A stretch of 64,000 nt of DNA from CADCWK01 sp965218235 (GCA_965218235.1 OZ244596.1:1984001-2048000); one strand, 5' to 3'. Counted from the stretch's first letter, positions 44,054 to 53,063 are shown. Program-made: numbers and translations. Notes: generated by a model from the letters alone, not told the origin.

Positions 44054-44965
44054 TCAGAGCTCGGCCAGCGTCTGGCGAGCCAGCCGGACGTTGGCCGCAT
44101 CGACCATCTGCCCGTCGACCGTCACGGCTCCACGTCCGGAACCAGCGGCCTCATCCAGCGCCGCGACGACCCGGCGGGCCCAGGCGACCTCCTCGTCCGA
44201 TGGCGAGAACGCGGCGTTGCAGTCGGCGATCTGCGACGGGTGGATGCACCACTTGCCGTCGTAGCCCATCGACCGGGAGACGGCGCAGGCGCGGCGGAAG
44301 CCGGCCTGGTCGCCGATCGCCGCGAACGGGCCGTCGATCACCCGCAGCCCCGCGGCTCGGGCGGCGACGAGCAGCTCGCCAAGGATGTGGTGGATCCGGT
44401 GGCCGGGGTAGGTGGCGTCCCATTCGTCCGGGACGCCGAGCGATCGCATCGGCATCCCGAGCGCAGCAGCCAGGTCGCCTGGCCCGTAGACGAGCGCCTC
44501 GATCCGGTCGCTCGCCCGCGCGATCGTCCCGACGTCCCGCAGCGCCGTCGCCTCCTCGATGATGATTTCGATCCCGGTCCGGCTCGTCCGCCCGGTGGTG
44601 GTCTCGAGCTGGTCGAGCAGCCGGTCGACGTGGGCGATGTCGGCGACATCGCGGACCTGGGGCAGGACGATCAGGTCGATCGGCGCCTCGCTCAGCTCGA
44701 AGATCGCGATCAGATCCCGGTAAGCCAGTGCCGACGCGACCGCGTTGATACGGATGGCGTGGGGCTTCGCGCCGAAGTCGAGACTGGGATCATCGAGTGC
44801 CCGGACGACGTTGTCCCGGGCGGTCTGCTTGTCGGCGGCGGCGACTGACGCCTCCAGATCGAGCAGGATCATGTCGGCCGCCGAGGCGAGCCCCTTGGGG
44901 ATCAGATCGGGCCGGATCGCCGGGACTGAGAGGATGCTGCGGGTTCGACGTGGCGTGCTCGTCAT
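44054..44965 (-). CDS. HpcH/HpaI aldolase / CitE-like lyase
   Basis: A 303-residue TIM-barrel lyase of the citrate-lyase beta/malyl-CoA lyase group. Features are RSILSVPAIRPDLIPKGLASAADMILLDLEASV (substrate loop and metal Asp/Glu), KPHAIRINAV (Arg of the CoA-ester site), EIIIEEATAL (metal Glu) and WCIHPSQIADCNAAFSPS. These enzymes cleave or form 3-hydroxyacyl-CoA bonds such as malyl-CoA or citramalyl-CoA. The ATG at 44965 gives the normal N-terminus although an AAGGAG lies 18 bases upstream, too far to be ideal. Divergent from the kinase gene. Confidence 0.88.
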   Translation of the reverse strand: MTSTPRRTRSILSVPAIRPDLIPKGLASAADMILLDLEASVAAADKQTARDNVVRALDDPSLDFGAKPHAIRINAVASALAYRDLIAIFELSEAPIDLIVLPQVRDVADIAHVDRLLDQLETTTGRTSRTGIEIIIEEATALRDVGTIARASDRIEALVYGPGDLAAALGMPMRSLGVPDEWDATYPGHRIHHILGELLVAARAAGLRVIDGPFAAIGDQAGFRRACAVSRSMGYDGKWCIHPSQIADCNAAFSPSDEEVAWARRVVAALDEAAGSGRGAVTVDGQMVDAANVRLARQTLAEL

Positions 44966-45122
44966 CGTCGTGTCGATATCGATCTCCTTCGGTGGGCGGG
45001 AAGCGAAGGTCGGATTCAGGGTTGATCGGCAGCGGGTACGATACCCGACAGGACCGACGAACTGGGCAGTCCCGTTGGCCGGAATGACGAGCGGGAGCAG
45101 GGCGTTGACTGACGGAGACGGG

Positions 45123-46088
45123 ATGGGGCGCCAGCCGCGGATCGCGGCGATCGGAACGGCCTCATGGGACCGACTGCTCGCCGTCGAGACGTACCCGGCC
45201 GCCGGCGAGTACCGTGTGGTCTCCGGTGAGTGGTCGCTGCCCGGTGGGACGACGACCAACACCGCCGTCGCCCTGTCCCGGATCGGCGCGGCCGTGACGT
45301 TGGTCGGCCGGGTGGGAGATGATGACGACGGGCGTCGGCTGATCGCCACGATGGCCGCCGAGTCCGGAATCGACGTCTCGGCCCTCACCGTCAAATCGGG
45401 AGCGACAACCGATCGCTGCACGCTGATCGTCTCGGGCGACCCGCCCGACCGGACGATCCTGTGGCAGCCCGGAGCGGCGATCGTTCGGCGCGACCAGCTC
45501 GACGTCGCCGGGTTATTCGCCCACGACGTCGTGCTGCTCGACTTCGCCGACCACTCCCTGCGCCGCTGGCTGACGGACCTGCCGGCCCATAGCTCGCCCC
45601 GGACGCGGCTGCTCGGGACGCTGACCTACCTGGTCGAAGAGGGCGTCCCGGTCGCGGAGGATGCGCTGGACGTCGCGCTGCGCTTCGATACCATCGTGGG
45701 AAGCGTCGGCGAGTTGATGGCGCTGACCGGGACCGGCGACCTCGACGCCGCCACTGTGGTGATCCGGTCGCGGATGCCCGGCACCAACCTGCGGAGCTGC
45801 GCGGTCTCGCTCGGTGACGACGGCTGTCGGATCTGCACCCGGGCTGAGATCTGGGATATCCCGGCCGTCCCGGTCGACGTCGTGGACCCGACCGGCGCGG
45901 GGGACGCCTTCTCGGCCGGGATCGCCTGGGGAATGGCGGTGCGCTGGCCCTGGCCACGGACCGGACTGCTCGCCAACGCGCTCGGTGCCGCGGCGACGAC
46001 GGCCGTCGGTGGACAATCCGGACTTCCCGATCGCGGGGGCGTGGCCTGGCTGACAGGGATTCCGGAACGAGAACTGTTCGCCGATTGA
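45123..46088 (+). CDS. PfkB-family carbohydrate/nucleoside kinase
   Basis: A 321-residue ribokinase-fold kinase. It starts with IAAIGTASWDRLLAVETYPA, has the first signature PGGTTTNTAVALSRIGA (residues about 42-58, substrate loop) and the second signature VDVVDPTGAGDAFSAGIAWG (around residue 250-269), whose DPTGAGD anion hole contains the catalytic Asp. GGAG lies 6 bases before ATG 45123. Members phosphorylate ribose, fructose, tagatose-6-P or nucleosides; the sugar is not decided here. The class II aldolase at 48672 is not adjacent. Confidence 0.9.
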   Translation: MGRQPRIAAIGTASWDRLLAVETYPAAGEYRVVSGEWSLPGGTTTNTAVALSRIGAAVTLVGRVGDDDDGRRLIATMAAESGIDVSALTVKSGATTDRCTLIVSGDPPDRTILWQPGAAIVRRDQLDVAGLFAHDVVLLDFADHSLRRWLTDLPAHSSPRTRLLGTLTYLVEEGVPVAEDALDVALRFDTIVGSVGELMALTGTGDLDAATVVIRSRMPGTNLRSCAVSLGDDGCRICTRAEIWDIPAVPVDVVDPTGAGDAFSAGIAWGMAVRWPWPRTGLLANALGAAATTAVGGQSGLPDRGGVAWLTGIPERELFAD

Positions 46089-46109
46089 GGCGGACCCGGT
46101 TTCAATGGC

Positions 46110-47315
46110 CTACTTGGGCTTGATCGCGGCGGGGATCGTCGGGATGGACCGGTTCGGCCCCGATGGGCTCTGGCCGTGCCGGTCCATCCCGACGATCCCC
46201 GCCATGCCGACGTTGCCGGTCACCTCGAGGTCCTGGAACAGCGCGGTGACCGGCCCCGGAACGGCGTTGGCGAAGAAGCCCGTTCCGATGCTGACGGTCC
46301 CGGCCGCGAACGAGTTGTCGGCGGCGATGCCGATGGTCTGGTCGTTGACCCGCAACTCCAGGACGAAGCCCTTGCAGGAGAACTCGAACTCGAACCGGTC
46401 GCCGCCCTGGATCAACTCGTCCGCCGGACCCTCCTGCAAAATCGTCGGAAGGGCGCCAGGCTCGAACCTGGTGATGGCAAAGTAGCCGTCGTGTGGGCTC
46501 AGGTAGGCGCGGTAACCGCCGTAGCCCTCGACCTCCCGGCAGGTCGCCATGATGTAGCGGTCCTGGATCGTCCCTTCGAGTTGGGCGCTGACGTGGATGG
46601 TTGCGTCGACGAGGATCGGTGAGCGGACCAGTGCGATCAGGTCCGGTGAGACCTCCGGCCCGTCGATCTCCAGCCGATAGTGCCCGTCCTCGTACCGGCC
46701 CAGCATCCGCGTGTCGCTGGGTTTGGTCTCGCCCAGCAGCCGCATCGCGGGATCGTCGAATCGGTCACTGAGCATGATCGGCGAGTCGGCGGTTGGAAGA
46801 TCTGGGTTCGGGTCCGGCTGACCAGGCGGCGGTTCGTCGGTCGGCGCGATGTCCGGAGTGGAGGTCGGTCCGGTCACCGGTGGGGCGGATGGGGTGCGCA
46901 CGGTGGGCGGGGTCGTTGGCACGACCGTCGGCGGAACGGTCGGCGGGACCGACGGCGACGCGGTCTCGGTCGGTGGGGCGGTCGGCGTCTCCATCGGCGG
47001 AACAGTGGTCGTCGGTGTCGGCGTCGGGAGTTCGGTCGGGGTCTCGGTCGGTGAGAGTGGATCGGTCGGAGCGACGGTCGGTTCGGTCGGCTCGACACTT
47101 GGCGCGTCGGAGGGGGCGGGTGGCGGCGATACCTGATCCGCGCCCATCGTCACGGGCGTGGCACCGCCTGGGTCCTGCGCTCCCGCGCCACGGGAGGTTG
47201 TCATTAGTGCCAGCAGGACAACGACGAGCGCACCCACCAGAGCCAGTGCGGCTGGCGTGGCGAGACGACTGATGACGGGATGGCCCGCCAGCCCGGTTGG
47301 ATGATGACCCTGCAC
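46110..47315 (-). CDS. Secreted Pro/Thr-rich protein with C-terminal lectin/LamG-like domain
   Basis: A 401-residue membrane-anchored or exported protein. After VQGHHPTGLAGHPVIS comes a membrane segment (LATPAALALVGALVVVLLALM), then about 130 residues of TPTE/TPPT-type low-complexity linker, then a globular domain from about residue 190 (LSDRFDDPAMRLLGE...YRLEIDGPEVSPD...ILVDATIHVSAQLEGT) resembling the jelly-roll domains of DUF1080/LamG type, ending VTALFQDLEVTG. The very end encodes a 22-bp DNA inverted repeat (46131-46200). GTG 47315 is the likely start, with AAGGC motifs upstream; an open extension upstream to 47513 overlaps queG and is not coding. Confidence 0.75.
   Translation of the reverse strand: MQGHHPTGLAGHPVISRLATPAALALVGALVVVLLALMTTSRGAGAQDPGGATPVTMGADQVSPPPAPSDAPSVEPTEPTVAPTDPLSPTETPTELPTPTPTTTVPPMETPTAPPTETASPSVPPTVPPTVVPTTPPTVRTPSAPPVTGPTSTPDIAPTDEPPPGQPDPNPDLPTADSPIMLSDRFDDPAMRLLGETKPSDTRMLGRYEDGHYRLEIDGPEVSPDLIALVRSPILVDATIHVSAQLEGTIQDRYIMATCREVEGYGGYRAYLSPHDGYFAITRFEPGALPTILQEGPADELIQGGDRFEFEFSCKGFVLELRVNDQTIGIAADNSFAAGTVSIGTGFFANAVPGPVTALFQDLEVTGNVGMAGIVGMDRHGQSPSGPNRSIPTIPAAIKPK
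46131..46200. repeat. 22-bp perfect inverted repeat in the 3' end of a coding sequence
   Basis: GGGGATCGTCGGGATGGACC plus GG at 46131-46152 is exactly complementary to 46179-46200, around a 26-base loop. It encodes the last residues of the secreted Pro/Thr-rich protein (GIVGMDRHGQ...NRSIPTIP). It ends 19 bases before the stop codon. Confidence 0.9.
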
Positions 47316-47470
47316 GATTCGCCTTGCCTTTGCGCCGTCGATTCGTGCGTATCCTACCGTGGAGTCTGGTGATCCGGGTACCTGATACTGTTCTACGGAA
47401 TAGTCTACGCGCTGCGCGTTGAGCGTGTCGTCCTGATCGTCCCGGCCATTCTGGTCATTCGGCGCTAACG

Positions 47471-48661
47471 ATGGAACTTCACGAGATGACCGCGGGAACG
47501 CAGAGACATTCATTGACGCGGACCGTCAAGCGACTGGCCAGAGCGAACGGACTGACGGTGGCCGCGGTCACGTCGGCCGATCGCTTTCCGGGTCTGGAGC
47601 AGCACCTCGTCGAGCACATCGCCGCTGGTCGCGTCGACGGGATGGAATGGTTCACGCCGGAGCGGGCCGCCGTCAGCGCCGACCCGCGCCAGCTCATGCC
47701 CGGTGCCCGGGCGATCCTGAGCGTCGGCGTCGCCTACTGGTCGATCGACCCCGGAATGCCCGACGACGAGCCGCGCGGCCGGATCTCCCGTTACGCCTGG
47801 GGAATCGACTACCACAAGCTGCTCAAGCGCCGGATGAAGACGCTCCACCGGGCGATCGAGACCGAGTTGGGCGAGACGCTCGAGGCCCGTCACCTGGTCG
47901 ACCACGCCCGGATCGTCGACCGGGCGGTCGCGGCCCGGTCGGGGCTGGGCTGGTACGGCAAGCACAGCTGCATCATCGTTCCCGGCCACGGCTCGTGGGT
48001 CATGCTGGGGGAGTTGCTGTTGGATCTCGACCTGGAGCCGGACCCGCCGCTCAATCGCGATTGCGGCAGCTGCGCCATCTGCCTGACGGCGTGTCCGACC
48101 GGCGCCATCGTCGCGCCGTACACCGTCTCGGCCCCGCTCTGTCTGTCCTATCAGACGATCGAGCAGCGCGGCGCCATCCCGATCGAGCTCCGAGCGAAGA
48201 TGGGGGAGTGGGTCTTCGGCTGCGACATCTGCCAGGAGGTCTGCCCGTATACCAAGGCGGCCCGGCCCGAGCCGGACCCGGAGTTCCTCCCCCAGCACCT
48301 GGACCACGCCTACCCGTCGCTGCGGTGGCTGCTGGAGATGAGCGAGGCGGCGTTCCGAGAGCGCTACTCCGGCAAGGCGACGCTGCGGACCCGGCGGGTT
48401 GGTCTGGCCCGCAACGCCGCCGTCGCGCTCGGCAACGTCGGAACGGAACGCGATGCCGAGGTCTTGCTGGGCGCCGTCCGGTCGCACGACGAGCCGCTCG
48501 TCCGTGGTCACGCCGCCTGGGCAATGGGCCGGTTGATCGAGCGGGGCGTCCTTGCTGGTGCCGCGGCTCGATCCACGCTTGACTTTCTTGGCGAGGTGCA
48601 ACGGATCGACCCGGACGACGGTGTCCGGGCCGAGGCTGAGCGGGTTCTTCAGGCGGTCTAA
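47471..48661 (+). CDS. queG: Epoxyqueuosine reductase
   Basis: Cobalamin-dependent tRNA-modification enzyme (396 aa) that reduces epoxyqueuosine to queuosine in tRNA. The reductase part has ARHLVDHARIVDRAVAARSG and GLGWYGKHSCIIVPGHGSWVM. Two [4Fe-4S] clusters are bound by CGSCAICLTACPTGAI and CDICQEVCPYTKAARPEP. A C-terminal HEAT-like repeat (RTRRVGLARNAAVALGNVG, DEPLVRGHAAWAMG) completes the family architecture. It begins 155 bases after the preceding secreted-protein start on the opposite strand, so the two genes are divergent. Length typical. Confidence 0.95.
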   Translation: MELHEMTAGTQRHSLTRTVKRLARANGLTVAAVTSADRFPGLEQHLVEHIAAGRVDGMEWFTPERAAVSADPRQLMPGARAILSVGVAYWSIDPGMPDDEPRGRISRYAWGIDYHKLLKRRMKTLHRAIETELGETLEARHLVDHARIVDRAVAARSGLGWYGKHSCIIVPGHGSWVMLGELLLDLDLEPDPPLNRDCGSCAICLTACPTGAIVAPYTVSAPLCLSYQTIEQRGAIPIELRAKMGEWVFGCDICQEVCPYTKAARPEPDPEFLPQHLDHAYPSLRWLLEMSEAAFRERYSGKATLRTRRVGLARNAAVALGNVGTERDAEVLLGAVRSHDEPLVRGHAAWAMGRLIERGVLAGAAARSTLDFLGEVQRIDPDDGVRAEAERVLQAV

Positions 48662-48671
48662 CGACGCGGGA

Positions 48672-50090
48672 TCAGGCGGGGACGCCGCCAAGCGCGGCCG
48701 GGGCCGTGGTCGGAACGCCGATTGCCTGGACGTTGTCGGCGACGAACTGCGGCTGCTCGGCCACACCAAGCTCGCGCATGATCCGCTCGAAGCGGGGTTC
48801 GAGCTCGGCCATGATCGCGTCGCGGGTCTCCTGGGGCAGACCCCAGATCTGCTCCTTGAACGGACCGAAGGCGCGCTTCCGGGTGGAATAATAGAACTGG
48901 GCGTCGGTCTGACCCTCCTTGCGCTCATCGGCCCGCGTCTCGGCCAGCCAGCGGTAGATCTCGTCCCGCAGGTCGGCTGGGAAGTGCTCGCTGTCGAAGA
49001 CCGCGTTCTGGAAGGCGGTCGCGAGGTGGACCTCGATCGCGTTGGACTCGGCGAACTGGTTGAACGCGGACTCGGGGAGCGTGCTGGCGCCGTGCTGGAC
49101 GGCTCCGCCGATGCCGTACTCCCTTCGTCCGGCGGCCGAAATGTCGGCCAGGACCTGGAAGTCGACGCTGACCTCCTTGATCGACCCATCCGGCAGGACC
49201 GTGCCGCCGTGGCTGGTGCCGGTCTGGACGCTGATCTTGCTGATCCCGACCAGGTCGGCGCCCGACGCGGACCGGCGGGAGAGTTCCCGCTGGAAGCCGG
49301 TCATGAAGGCGTCCATGTCGGCGACGGTGCTGTTGGTCTTGCCGACCTCGCCGATCTCGGCGCCGACCGAGACGGTGATGCCATAGGGCTGGTTCGCCCG
49401 GATGAACTCCAGAATCTCGGCGGTCTGCTCGTAGTTGTTGCGCTGCTGCTCGATGAGGTTGTCCTGTTCGATGTCGACCAGCGTCGAGGCGTCGATGTCG
49501 ATGTTGTAGAACCCGGCGTCGATCGCCTCGCCGGCCAGCTTCCGGACCGTATTGGTCTCGGCTTCCGGGTTGGTCTGGAACTTCGACGGGGCGAACTGGA
49601 AGTGGTCGCCCTGAATGAAGACCGGTCCGCGCCACCCTTCCCGGATGGCCGCGCCCAGGACCGCCGCCGTGTAGTCGGCCGGGCGCTGCCAGGTGTAGCT
49701 CATCTCGGAGCGGGCGATCTCGAAGATGAACGAGGCCGTACCGGTCCGCTGGGCGGCGCGGAAGACGGCCCGCGCCATGTCGAAGGTCAGCGTCCGGATG
49801 TTCATCGCCGGGGTGGTGATGTTCTGGTAGGCGCCCCGGCCGGCGGCCATGTAGACGCCGTTGATCGAGGCCGGGAAGATATCGAGCGCCTCGGCGGTCG
49901 CCCGGATCAGCCAGCGAGCCGCGTCCCGGATCTCGCCCTCGGGGAAGATCCCGGTCCGGACGAGCCGCTCGATGAAGTCGCCACGAATGGCGTCGTGGTC
50001 CAGGATCGCGACCCGGTCGTCCTGGATGGCAAGCAGGCCTTCGGTCGCCGCGCGGAGATCGTCGATTGTGTCGAAGTGGTGAAGGCTCAT
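48672..50090 (-). CDS. Class II fructose/tagatose-bisphosphate aldolase family protein
   Basis: A 472-residue zinc-dependent aldolase-type TIM barrel, longer than the usual 300-340. Family features are PVFIQGDHFQFAPSKF (catalytic Asp and metal His region, here GDHFQ), GFYNIDIDASTL, VGAEIGEVG (conserved GE motif), and GIGGAVQHGASTLP with the second metal His. Such enzymes cleave fructose-1,6- or tagatose-1,6-bisphosphate. The C-terminal 130 residues (RKRAFGPFKEQIWGLPQETRD) are a helical extension. Start at 50090 has GAAAGGACC upstream. It converges with queG and is 11 bases from it. Confidence 0.85.
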   Translation of the reverse strand: MSLHHFDTIDDLRAATEGLLAIQDDRVAILDHDAIRGDFIERLVRTGIFPEGEIRDAARWLIRATAEALDIFPASINGVYMAAGRGAYQNITTPAMNIRTLTFDMARAVFRAAQRTGTASFIFEIARSEMSYTWQRPADYTAAVLGAAIREGWRGPVFIQGDHFQFAPSKFQTNPEAETNTVRKLAGEAIDAGFYNIDIDASTLVDIEQDNLIEQQRNNYEQTAEILEFIRANQPYGITVSVGAEIGEVGKTNSTVADMDAFMTGFQRELSRRSASGADLVGISKISVQTGTSHGGTVLPDGSIKEVSVDFQVLADISAAGRREYGIGGAVQHGASTLPESAFNQFAESNAIEVHLATAFQNAVFDSEHFPADLRDEIYRWLAETRADERKEGQTDAQFYYSTRKRAFGPFKEQIWGLPQETRDAIMAELEPRFERIMRELGVAEQPQFVADNVQAIGVPTTAPAALGGVPA

Positions 50091-50265
50091 GCTGGCCGGG
50101 TCCTTTCGGGTTGACGGTCGAGACCGGTGGGCGATGGATCTCCACCCCTGCGGTGCCGGGCCGCGTCGGGCTGGCGCCGGCTACGGACACATATCTTATC
50201 TGCGCAGAACGGATGCCGGGGCGACCTCTGCCGGGCGAATCACCTGACGGTCCTGAAAACGAGAC

Positions 50266-50302
50266 TGGCGGCGGGAGTCGCTTCAGCCAACTCCCGCCGC
50301 CA
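50266..50302 (-). terminator. Terminator downstream of the two-domain cupredoxin gene
   Basis: On the minus strand TGGCGGCGGGAGT and ACTCCCGCCGCCA form a 13-bp stem around an 11-base loop, followed by GTCTCGTTTTC. It lies 28 bases past the stop of the cupredoxin lipoprotein gene. Confidence 0.8.
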
Positions 50303-50329
50303 AACTCTTCTCGGTGATCGTGACCCGCC

Positions 50330-51208
50330 CTACTGGACGGTCAGGACGCCGACCATGCCTGCGGCGGCATGCCCGGGAACGTCGCACTGGACATCGTACG
50401 AGCCGGCCGCCAGGTTGACAGTGATGGTCTCGACCGCGCCGTTCCCCGCGATCTGCGTCTTGAAGCTGGTGCCGAGGACATCCCAGTTATGCTCGAGGGC
50501 ACCATTGTTCGTCAGGGTTACCTGGACGTCGGTGTTGGCCGGAATCGTGACGTCGGCCGGCTCGAAGTAGAGGTCGTACTCGCCGATGCTCACGGCGGTC
50601 GAGCCAGCAGCGGCGGCTGGCGCGGCCGGGGTGCCGCCAGTTGCGACCGGGGTCCCGCTCTCCGGCGTGCCGGCGACGGGCGTTGCACCGCTCTCCGGCG
50701 TTCCAGTGGTTGCGGTACCGGTCGTTGCGCCACCGGCTGCGACAGTGAGCTTACCGACCATGCCTGCAGCGGCATGCCCGGGAACGTCACACTGGAGATC
50801 GTACTCGCCGGCCGGCAGGTTGACGGTGATGGTCTGTACATCACCACCGCCGGCGATCTGGGTCATGAAACTGGTTCCGAGGACATCCCAGTTATGGTCG
50901 AGGGCACCATTGTTCGTCACGGTTACCTGGACGTCGGTGTCGGCCGGAATCGTGACGTCGGCCGGCTCGAAGTAGAGATCGTACTCGCCGATCTCGACCG
51001 TCGTCGCGCTGCCGGCGTCGCCCCCGGCACCAGCGGGAGCGGCCGTTCCCGCAGCGCCTCCACCACCGGTCTGGCGCTGGGTGAAGGCGACGTTGGCGGT
51101 CGGGGAGGGCGGGGCGGGCTCACCGGGCGTGCAGGCGGAGAGGATGGCGACGCCCGGGATGCCGACCGCGAGCGTGGTGAAGGAACGGCGGGTCATCTTC
51201 CGGGACAT
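50330..51208 (-). CDS. Two-domain cupredoxin lipoprotein
   Basis: A 292-residue exported copper protein. The signal carries a twin-arginine-like MTRRSFTTLAVGIPGVAI followed by a lipobox LSAC with Cys at about 25, so it is probably lipid-anchored. Two cupredoxin domains follow, at about 70-155 and 205-292, each with the ligand set HNWDVLG (His) and QCDVPGHAAAGM (Cys, His, Met), joined by a Thr/Pro/Gly/Ala linker. The domains are over 80 percent alike by eye and both match the single-domain protein at 32158, so internal duplication is recent. Likely an electron carrier at the outer membrane face. Confidence 0.92.
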   Translation of the reverse strand: MSRKMTRRSFTTLAVGIPGVAILSACTPGEPAPPSPTANVAFTQRQTGGGGAAGTAAPAGAGGDAGSATTVEIGEYDLYFEPADVTIPADTDVQVTVTNNGALDHNWDVLGTSFMTQIAGGGDVQTITVNLPAGEYDLQCDVPGHAAAGMVGKLTVAAGGATTGTATTGTPESGATPVAGTPESGTPVATGGTPAAPAAAAGSTAVSIGEYDLYFEPADVTIPANTDVQVTLTNNGALEHNWDVLGTSFKTQIAGNGAVETITVNLAAGSYDVQCDVPGHAAAGMVGVLTVQ

Positions 51209-51548
51209 TGAGTGGAGCCTCCGTGGTCGGGTCGCGGCGGCGACAACCTCGCCGTGAGCGCCTCAAGCTGGTGTTGGACGTCTGAATGGGTGGGTCGGAT
51301 CGACCGCTGATCGTACCGAAAGGGCCTGGCGTCGGATCATGTCAGACGGCCGGGAGCAGTGTCGAATCAACCAGTCAAGGATACCCGTAATCAGCCTGGT
51401 TTACTGTCGGGAAAAGCCGCACATCGCCCGGTCTGGGGCACCCTGACGGCCATCGACGCGACCGGCAACCCAACGGATGGCGTGCCTCATGCGGCAGGGT
51501 CTGGCCTGCGCCGGCAAGATCCCATAACGAGAGGCGGAATTCGTCTGG
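51209..51548. other. Intergenic region between divergent cupredoxin and hydrolase genes
   Basis: A 340-base divergent spacer with no supported gene. A 65-codon frame at 51359-51556 overlaps the hydrolase start and has too short a ribosome-site spacing to accept. No promoter pair was assigned. Confidence 0.5.
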
Positions 51549-52376
51549 ATGGATGAGGATATCCAAGCGAACCAGCAGCGAAGTACCACCAATGGCGACA
51601 TAACGATCTCGGTAACCGAATACGGCGATCCTAAGAGACCGACGGTCATCCTGCTGCACGGGATCAGCAACCGGTCGGAGGCGTGGCTGCCGATCATTCC
51701 CGCACTGACCGGGTCCTTCCGGGTCCTCGCGATGGATCTCCGCGGACACGGGCGGTCAGGACACCCGGTCACTGGGTACCGACACTCCGACTACGCCTCC
51801 GACCTGCAGGCCGTCATCGAAGACTACGGTCTGGCCAACCCGCTGGTCGTCGGGCATTCACTGGGCGGGATCGTGGCGCTGGAATGGGCCGCTGGGCATC
51901 CCGATGTCGCCGCGGCCATCGTGGCCGAGGAGGCGCCACTGTCGATCGGACCGGGCGCGGAGGCAATCTTCGCAACCTGGATCTCGATGAACCAGATGCC
52001 GTTCGAGGCCCTGCTTGCCAGATTTCGCGCCGACATGCCGAACCGTTCCGAGCATCAGTTGCGGCGGCGGGCGGAGGCAATGGCGGGGACGGCCCCAGCC
52101 GTCTTCCACGAAGAGCTGGTGGCCGCTCGCGGGAGCTCAATCGGTAACGAGACCGAGCGGCTGGCGGTAGTCTCGTCGCCGATCCTCCTGATCCACGGCG
52201 ATGTCGAGACCGGCGGCATGGTGCCACCCGATGACGCCAGGCGTTTCGCTGAGACGGTTCCGAGCGGTCGGACCGCACGGATCGCACGGGGGACGCACTG
52301 GCTCCATCGGGACCGGCCGGATGATTTCCTCCGCCTGGCCATCCCATTTCTGGAGCGGCACGCTCCTGATCGCTGA
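51549..52376 (+). CDS. Alpha/beta hydrolase
   Basis: A 275-residue hydrolase of the haloperoxidase/haloalkane-type group. VILLHGISNRSEAW has the oxyanion HG, LVVGHSLGGIVALEW the nucleophile GHSLG, ILLIHGDVETG the acid, and GTHWLHRDRP the catalytic histidine. AAGATCC-type start context is weak; the ATG at 51549 gives a normal N-terminus. Substrate unknown. Confidence 0.9.
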   Translation: MDEDIQANQQRSTTNGDITISVTEYGDPKRPTVILLHGISNRSEAWLPIIPALTGSFRVLAMDLRGHGRSGHPVTGYRHSDYASDLQAVIEDYGLANPLVVGHSLGGIVALEWAAGHPDVAAAIVAEEAPLSIGPGAEAIFATWISMNQMPFEALLARFRADMPNRSEHQLRRRAEAMAGTAPAVFHEELVAARGSSIGNETERLAVVSSPILLIHGDVETGGMVPPDDARRFAETVPSGRTARIARGTHWLHRDRPDDFLRLAIPFLERHAPDR

Positions 52377-52481
52377 CCCCGGCGTTGGATCAGCGCGATG
52401 CCCGCAGGTCCGCTACCCATTCGAGGGCAGGACCGGCGGGCATCGTGCTTCAGGATCGACACCGGGGTTAGGGTCAGTGAA

Positions 52482-52793
52482 TTACCACATCCCCAGCTCG
52501 TCCTTCGCGTCCTCGCTCATCAGGTCTGGCGACCAGGCCGGGCTCCAGACGAGCTTGACGTCGACCTCGCCGATGCTCGGCAGGTCGTTGAGGGCGTTGG
52601 TCACTTCCTGGACGATGACCGGTCCGAGGGGGCAGCCGAGTGACGTCAGCGTCATCGTGACCAGCACGTCGCTGGCCTCCGAGACATCGACGTCGTAGAC
52701 GAGTCCGAGGTCGACGATGTTGACGCCGATCTCCGGGTCGTAGACGGTCTTGAGCCCTTCGCGGACATCGTCCTTCGAGAAGAGAGCGGACAT
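52482..52793 (-). CDS. SufT/MIP18-like DUF59 protein
   Basis: A 103-residue single-domain DUF59 protein (DVREGLKTVYDPEIGVNIVDLGLVYDV, and LTSLGCPLGPVIVQEV with the conserved Cys). Such proteins assist iron-sulfur cluster maturation or act in phenylacetate-type oxygenase maturation. GGAG lies 9 bases before the ATG at 52793. It follows no Suf operon here and lies 172 bases from a tRNA-Sec gene. Confidence 0.9.
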   Translation of the reverse strand: MSALFSKDDVREGLKTVYDPEIGVNIVDLGLVYDVDVSEASDVLVTMTLTSLGCPLGPVIVQEVTNALNDLPSIGEVDVKLVWSPAWSPDLMSEDAKDELGMW

Positions 52794-52965
52794 GAGGCGT
52801 TTCTCCGGTAGGAGCGGCACGGGTCGGTGGCCGCGTCGAATGGTGTGTCGGGAAGCCGGGCGGACGTGACAGGTCAGAGTCATTCCTGAGGACAAGTGTA
52901 CTGTGCGATCGAGTTCAACCCGGAATGAATGCGTCCATCCCGGATTTCATGATTGGGCGCGATTA

Positions 52966-53063
52966 TGGCGAGGGCGCATGGGAGTCGAACCCACCGGTGC
53001 CGGACTGACCGACACCCACACGGTTTTGAAGACCGGGAAGGCCACCGGACCCCCTCCGCCCCC
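52966..53063 (-). tRNA. selC: Selenocysteine tRNA (anticodon UCA)
   Basis: A 98-base tRNA gene including an encoded CCA. Acceptor GGGGGCG pairs with CGCCCTC; the D-arm has the Sec-type CGGT loop between GGTC and GGCC; the anticodon arm CGGT-CTTCAAA-ACCG carries anticodon TCA; the long variable arm has an 8-bp stem (GGTGTCGG with CCGGCACC) around TCAGT; the T-arm is TGGGTTCGACTCCCA. Long variable arm, UCA anticodon and the CUUCAAA loop together identify tRNA-Sec rather than tRNA-Ser. The 8th acceptor pair appears to be a G-G mismatch. No selA, selB or selD is present in the window. Confidence 0.93.

Noticed and set aside
51359..51556. 65-codon frame with GTG start before the alpha/beta hydrolase
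   Set aside because: Its purine-rich site is only 2 bases from the GTG and it overlaps the hydrolase start.
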